From the NCBI GenBank assembly GCA_043585095.1, contig CP121321.1, forward strand, positions 992,001 through 1,056,000: a stretch of DNA of 64,000 bases, read 5' to 3'. Source of the DNA: JANQIO01 sp043585095 (GTDB taxonomy: Bacteria > Pseudomonadota > Gammaproteobacteria > Pseudomonadales > Halieaceae). Below, in pieces: positions 62,087-64,000 of this stretch; the first letter of the stretch is position 1; every line of letters starts with the position of its first letter. The position numbers were made by a program, and so were the translations under genes. The notes beneath the pieces were generated by a model. The model had not been told where the DNA came from, made no database searches, and saw nothing but the letters and a program-made list of their open reading frames with translations.

Positions 62087-63532
62087 GTGTTTATACGCCG
62101 TTCAAACTCGCTTTCGCAGACTGCTTCCAGTGTCGTGCTGCGCATGGCAGCCTGCGCATTGCTGTCACTGTCGCTGACGCAAACGCATGCGAGCCTGGGT
62201 AATACCGGCGCCCCCACCCCTTACGGACTTCGATTTTATCGGACTGACGCACCAGCGCCAGCGCCGCTTCCGCCTCGCCAGAGCGCGCCGGAAGCCGACG
62301 CCTGGAAAGCCCGCATAGTCGAACAGGAGTATCTGGCCGGCCCCTATGGTGCTGAACTCTCTGAAACCCTTCAGGATGCTGGCCGGTATTTCTATGAGCG
62401 CGGAGACTTTGATGCCGCGATCGAGCAATGGCGCCGGGCGGTCCATCTTTTACGCGTCAACGAGGGTCTCTACAGTCAGCGTCAGTTGCCCCTGCTGGAG
62501 CGTCTGCGCGACACCTATTTGGCGCGAGGTGACATCGAAAGCGCTGATGAAATCGAGTCGTATCTCTGGTTCCTGAGCCGACAGTACTACCAACCCGGGG
62601 ACCCGGATCGACTGGAGGCCTTACTGCGATGGCAGAACTGGCTGCGTCAGCAGTGGCTGCGAAACCCCAACCCCAGCCAGCCGCGCGCCTTGCTGATGCA
62701 GTGGCGAGACCTGTCAGAGCGCATACAGGATGCTGAAAACGCTGCTGAGCTTTCGGCTAACGACATGTCGGCAACGAATGGTGCCCCAATGCGAACGGAC
62801 TCGACGTTCGAGAAAAACCGGGCGGCAAGCAGAGCACCGTCGCTGCAACTGTCGGCCAGGCAGCTGGAGGCGCTTACGCAGGCGCAGCTAAACGTTCTGT
62901 ATGTCACGTCCATAACGGATTTGGGTTTGGGTCGCGACACTCAGATGATTCTGGGTGCCAACCGAGGCCGCACTGACCCTCTTGACGAGCCATCCGTCGA
63001 GCAAACCCAGGTGCGCAATATGCAAGAATCGGCCTACGCGCGGGGGCGCGCCAGGCTGCGTCGTCTGCTCGACCGATTTATCGAGGCCAGGGACTGGCAG
63101 GGGCGCGCTCGCACTCTACTTGCATTGGGAGACTGGCACCTGTGGTTTGATCAGCCACGACGCGCGCAGCAGTCCTACAAGGCGGTATGGCAGGTATTGG
63201 AGGCAAGGCGCGGCGAATCCCAGTCAATCGCTTTGGCGCTGCAGCAGGAGTGGTTTTCTGCGCCGGTGGAGTTACCCGTCAACCAACCATTTCGGATCGA
63301 ATCGGTGACCTATCCCGAATATCAAAGCCAGCGCAATGTCGAAGCGCGCTTTGGCGTGACAGATCGCGGACGGGTGGTTGATCTACAAACTACCTCTGGT
63401 AGCGATGAGAATAACGATGCGGCAGAGATGCTATATCGGCAAATGCGCGGAATGCGTTTTCGGCCGCGCATGATTGGGGGTGAAGCGGTCGCAACGCCGG
63501 ATATTATTCGACGCTATCGCGTTGCGTTCTAG
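62087..63532 (+). CDS. Exported TPR-like protein with TonB-C-like C-terminal domain
   Basis: A 481-residue protein. A signal peptide (ACALLSLSLTQTHA) is followed by a Pro-rich linker (PAPAPLPPRQ), a helical region with TPR-like pairs (DAGRYFYERGDFDAAIEQWR, RLRDTYLARGDIESADEIES), a variable middle, and a C-terminal ~80-residue domain (YPEYQSQRNVEARFGVTDRG ... MLYRQMRGMRFRPRMIGGEA) that resembles the TonB C-terminal fold used in periplasmic energy-coupling and secretin-like proteins. GTG 62087 is the annotated start; ATG 62144 is an alternative. Function unknown; possibly envelope assembly. Confidence 0.75.
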   Translation: MFIRRSNSLSQTASSVVLRMAACALLSLSLTQTHASLGNTGAPTPYGLRFYRTDAPAPAPLPPRQSAPEADAWKARIVEQEYLAGPYGAELSETLQDAGRYFYERGDFDAAIEQWRRAVHLLRVNEGLYSQRQLPLLERLRDTYLARGDIESADEIESYLWFLSRQYYQPGDPDRLEALLRWQNWLRQQWLRNPNPSQPRALLMQWRDLSERIQDAENAAELSANDMSATNGAPMRTDSTFEKNRAASRAPSLQLSARQLEALTQAQLNVLYVTSITDLGLGRDTQMILGANRGRTDPLDEPSVEQTQVRNMQESAYARGRARLRRLLDRFIEARDWQGRARTLLALGDWHLWFDQPRRAQQSYKAVWQVLEARRGESQSIALALQQEWFSAPVELPVNQPFRIESVTYPEYQSQRNVEARFGVTDRGRVVDLQTTSGSDENNDAAEMLYRQMRGMRFRPRMIGGEAVATPDIIRRYRVAF

Positions 63533-64000
63533 GCAGCGGCCGTTTCTTCACGCCACCACCACAGCCACACGGATGCACTCAGTACCAGAAAACCTCCAGC
63601 GCCGAGTGCCCAGCCAACGCCCGCCAGGGCAATAGCGCTGCCGACCAGGGCGGACACAACATTGGCTATGCAAAAGTTGGTGGTGAGCAGTCCCTGTACG
63701 CGGCCGAGCCCAAAGGATTCAAAGCGATTCGCCATGTAGGCAGGGAAGACGCCATTACATAGTGCAATAAGTCCGCCGCAAACAATTAAGGACGGATACA
63801 GGCTGAAATCCGCTATCAGCGGCAGAAGCAGAAAAGCTAGAGACAATGCCAGGCTGCTGCGTCGCACGGCACCCAGCGAGCCGTAGCGATTCTCAATCAG
63901 CGATACCCCATAGATACTGCTCAAAATCATCGCGCCGGTGATGGCTACCGTACTCCAGCCGATCTGCACGCCGGTATAGGCAAAGCGTTCTACCAGCCAC
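63529..64000 (-). CDS. MFS transporter, C-terminal part (cut by window edge)
   Basis: The frame is open past the right edge (WLVERFAYTGVQIGW continues upstream), so this is the C-terminal ~157 residues of a larger protein. Six hydrophobic helices of the second MFS half are visible, with YGVSLIENRYGSLGAVRRSS as the central-loop-like signature and AYMANRFESFGLGRVQGLLT later. Substrate unknown. It overlaps the end of the TPR-like gene by 4 bp (convergent). Confidence 0.85.
   Translation of the reverse strand, partial: WLVERFAYTGVQIGWSTVAITGAMILSSIYGVSLIENRYGSLGAVRRSSLALSLAFLLLPLIADFSLYPSLIVCGGLIALCNGVFPAYMANRFESFGLGRVQGLLTTNFCIANVVSALVGSAIALAGVGWALGAGGFLVLSASVWLWWWREETAAA

Noticed and set aside
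1..64000. tRNA, rRNA, CRISPR arrays, prophage or IS genes
   Set aside because: No cloverleaf-like run, repeat-spacer array, integrase or transposase was seen by eye; a covariance search would be needed to exclude a tRNA completely.

Overview
The window reads as chromosomal DNA of a free-living, probably marine, aerobic gammaproteobacterium. The best guess is the Halieaceae/OM60-NOR5 neighbourhood, inferred from gene content only. Support comes from the proteobacterial dedicated sortase (pds) system, a long TonB-dependent receptor, a cis/trans fatty-acid isomerase, a WS/DGAT acyltransferase, and RapA, HrpB, RsuA and CsdA-type housekeeping proteins. Coding density is high. I saw no rRNA, tRNA, CRISPR array, prophage or intact insertion sequence. 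The first and last genes (SpmB-like protein, MFS permease) are cut by the window edges.

Layout. 0-5.6 kb: SpmB-like end, HxlR regulator, a luciferase-like oxidoreductase/SDR pair, an AraC regulator and a tandem universal stress protein. 5.6-11.1 kb: the pds system, with histidine kinase and response regulator divergent from the VIT/VWA sortase target and the class GN sortase. A perfect 28-bp inverted repeat follows. 11.2-16.8 kb: TonB receptor and TPR-sulfotransferase, then the OmpA-like PdsO, so the fifth pds gene is about 5 kb from the rest. 16.8-20.1 kb: a possible structured RNA, a small conserved protein, an NHL-type propeller with a 7-residue repeat, a 17-bp tandem repeat, a TauE permease and a MAPEG protein. 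20.2-25.8 kb: D-aminoacylase-like amidohydrolase, a double-domain retropepsin, a membrane protein, a lipocalin lipoprotein and a MATE pump.

26.0-27.1 kb is the most unusual stretch. A double-glycine-leader, glycine-rich peptide resembling a class II bacteriocin or microcin precursor is followed by two paralogous small membrane proteins, with a 37-codon frame between them. 27.2-41.7 kb: VOC protein, zinc-ribbon protein, secreted nucleoside hydrolase, DUF1993 protein with a histone-H1-like tail, crotonase, RsuA, transglutaminase-like protein, RIO kinase, RecQ, CsdA/DeaD helicase, MAPEG protein, and the cis/trans isomerase overlapping a GST-like gene. 41.8-54.9 kb: HrpB, a Spy-like protein, thioesterase, epoxide hydrolase, an SRPBCC-SDR fusion, a TIGR01777 epimerase, Sir2 deacetylase with a DCC thioredoxin-like protein, GST, flavin reductase, glutathione peroxidase and small proteins. 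54.9-64 kb: RapA, TatD, a LysR regulator with a divergent 28-codon small ORF, WS/DGAT with a 194-residue Ala/Lys tail, and a TPR/TonB-C-like protein.

Two themes recur. One is envelope and lipid handling (sortase system, CTI, WS/DGAT, MAPEG, lipocalin, TonB receptor, thioesterase, crotonase). The other is thiol and oxidative-stress chemistry (GSTs, glutathione peroxidase, DCC protein, universal stress protein).
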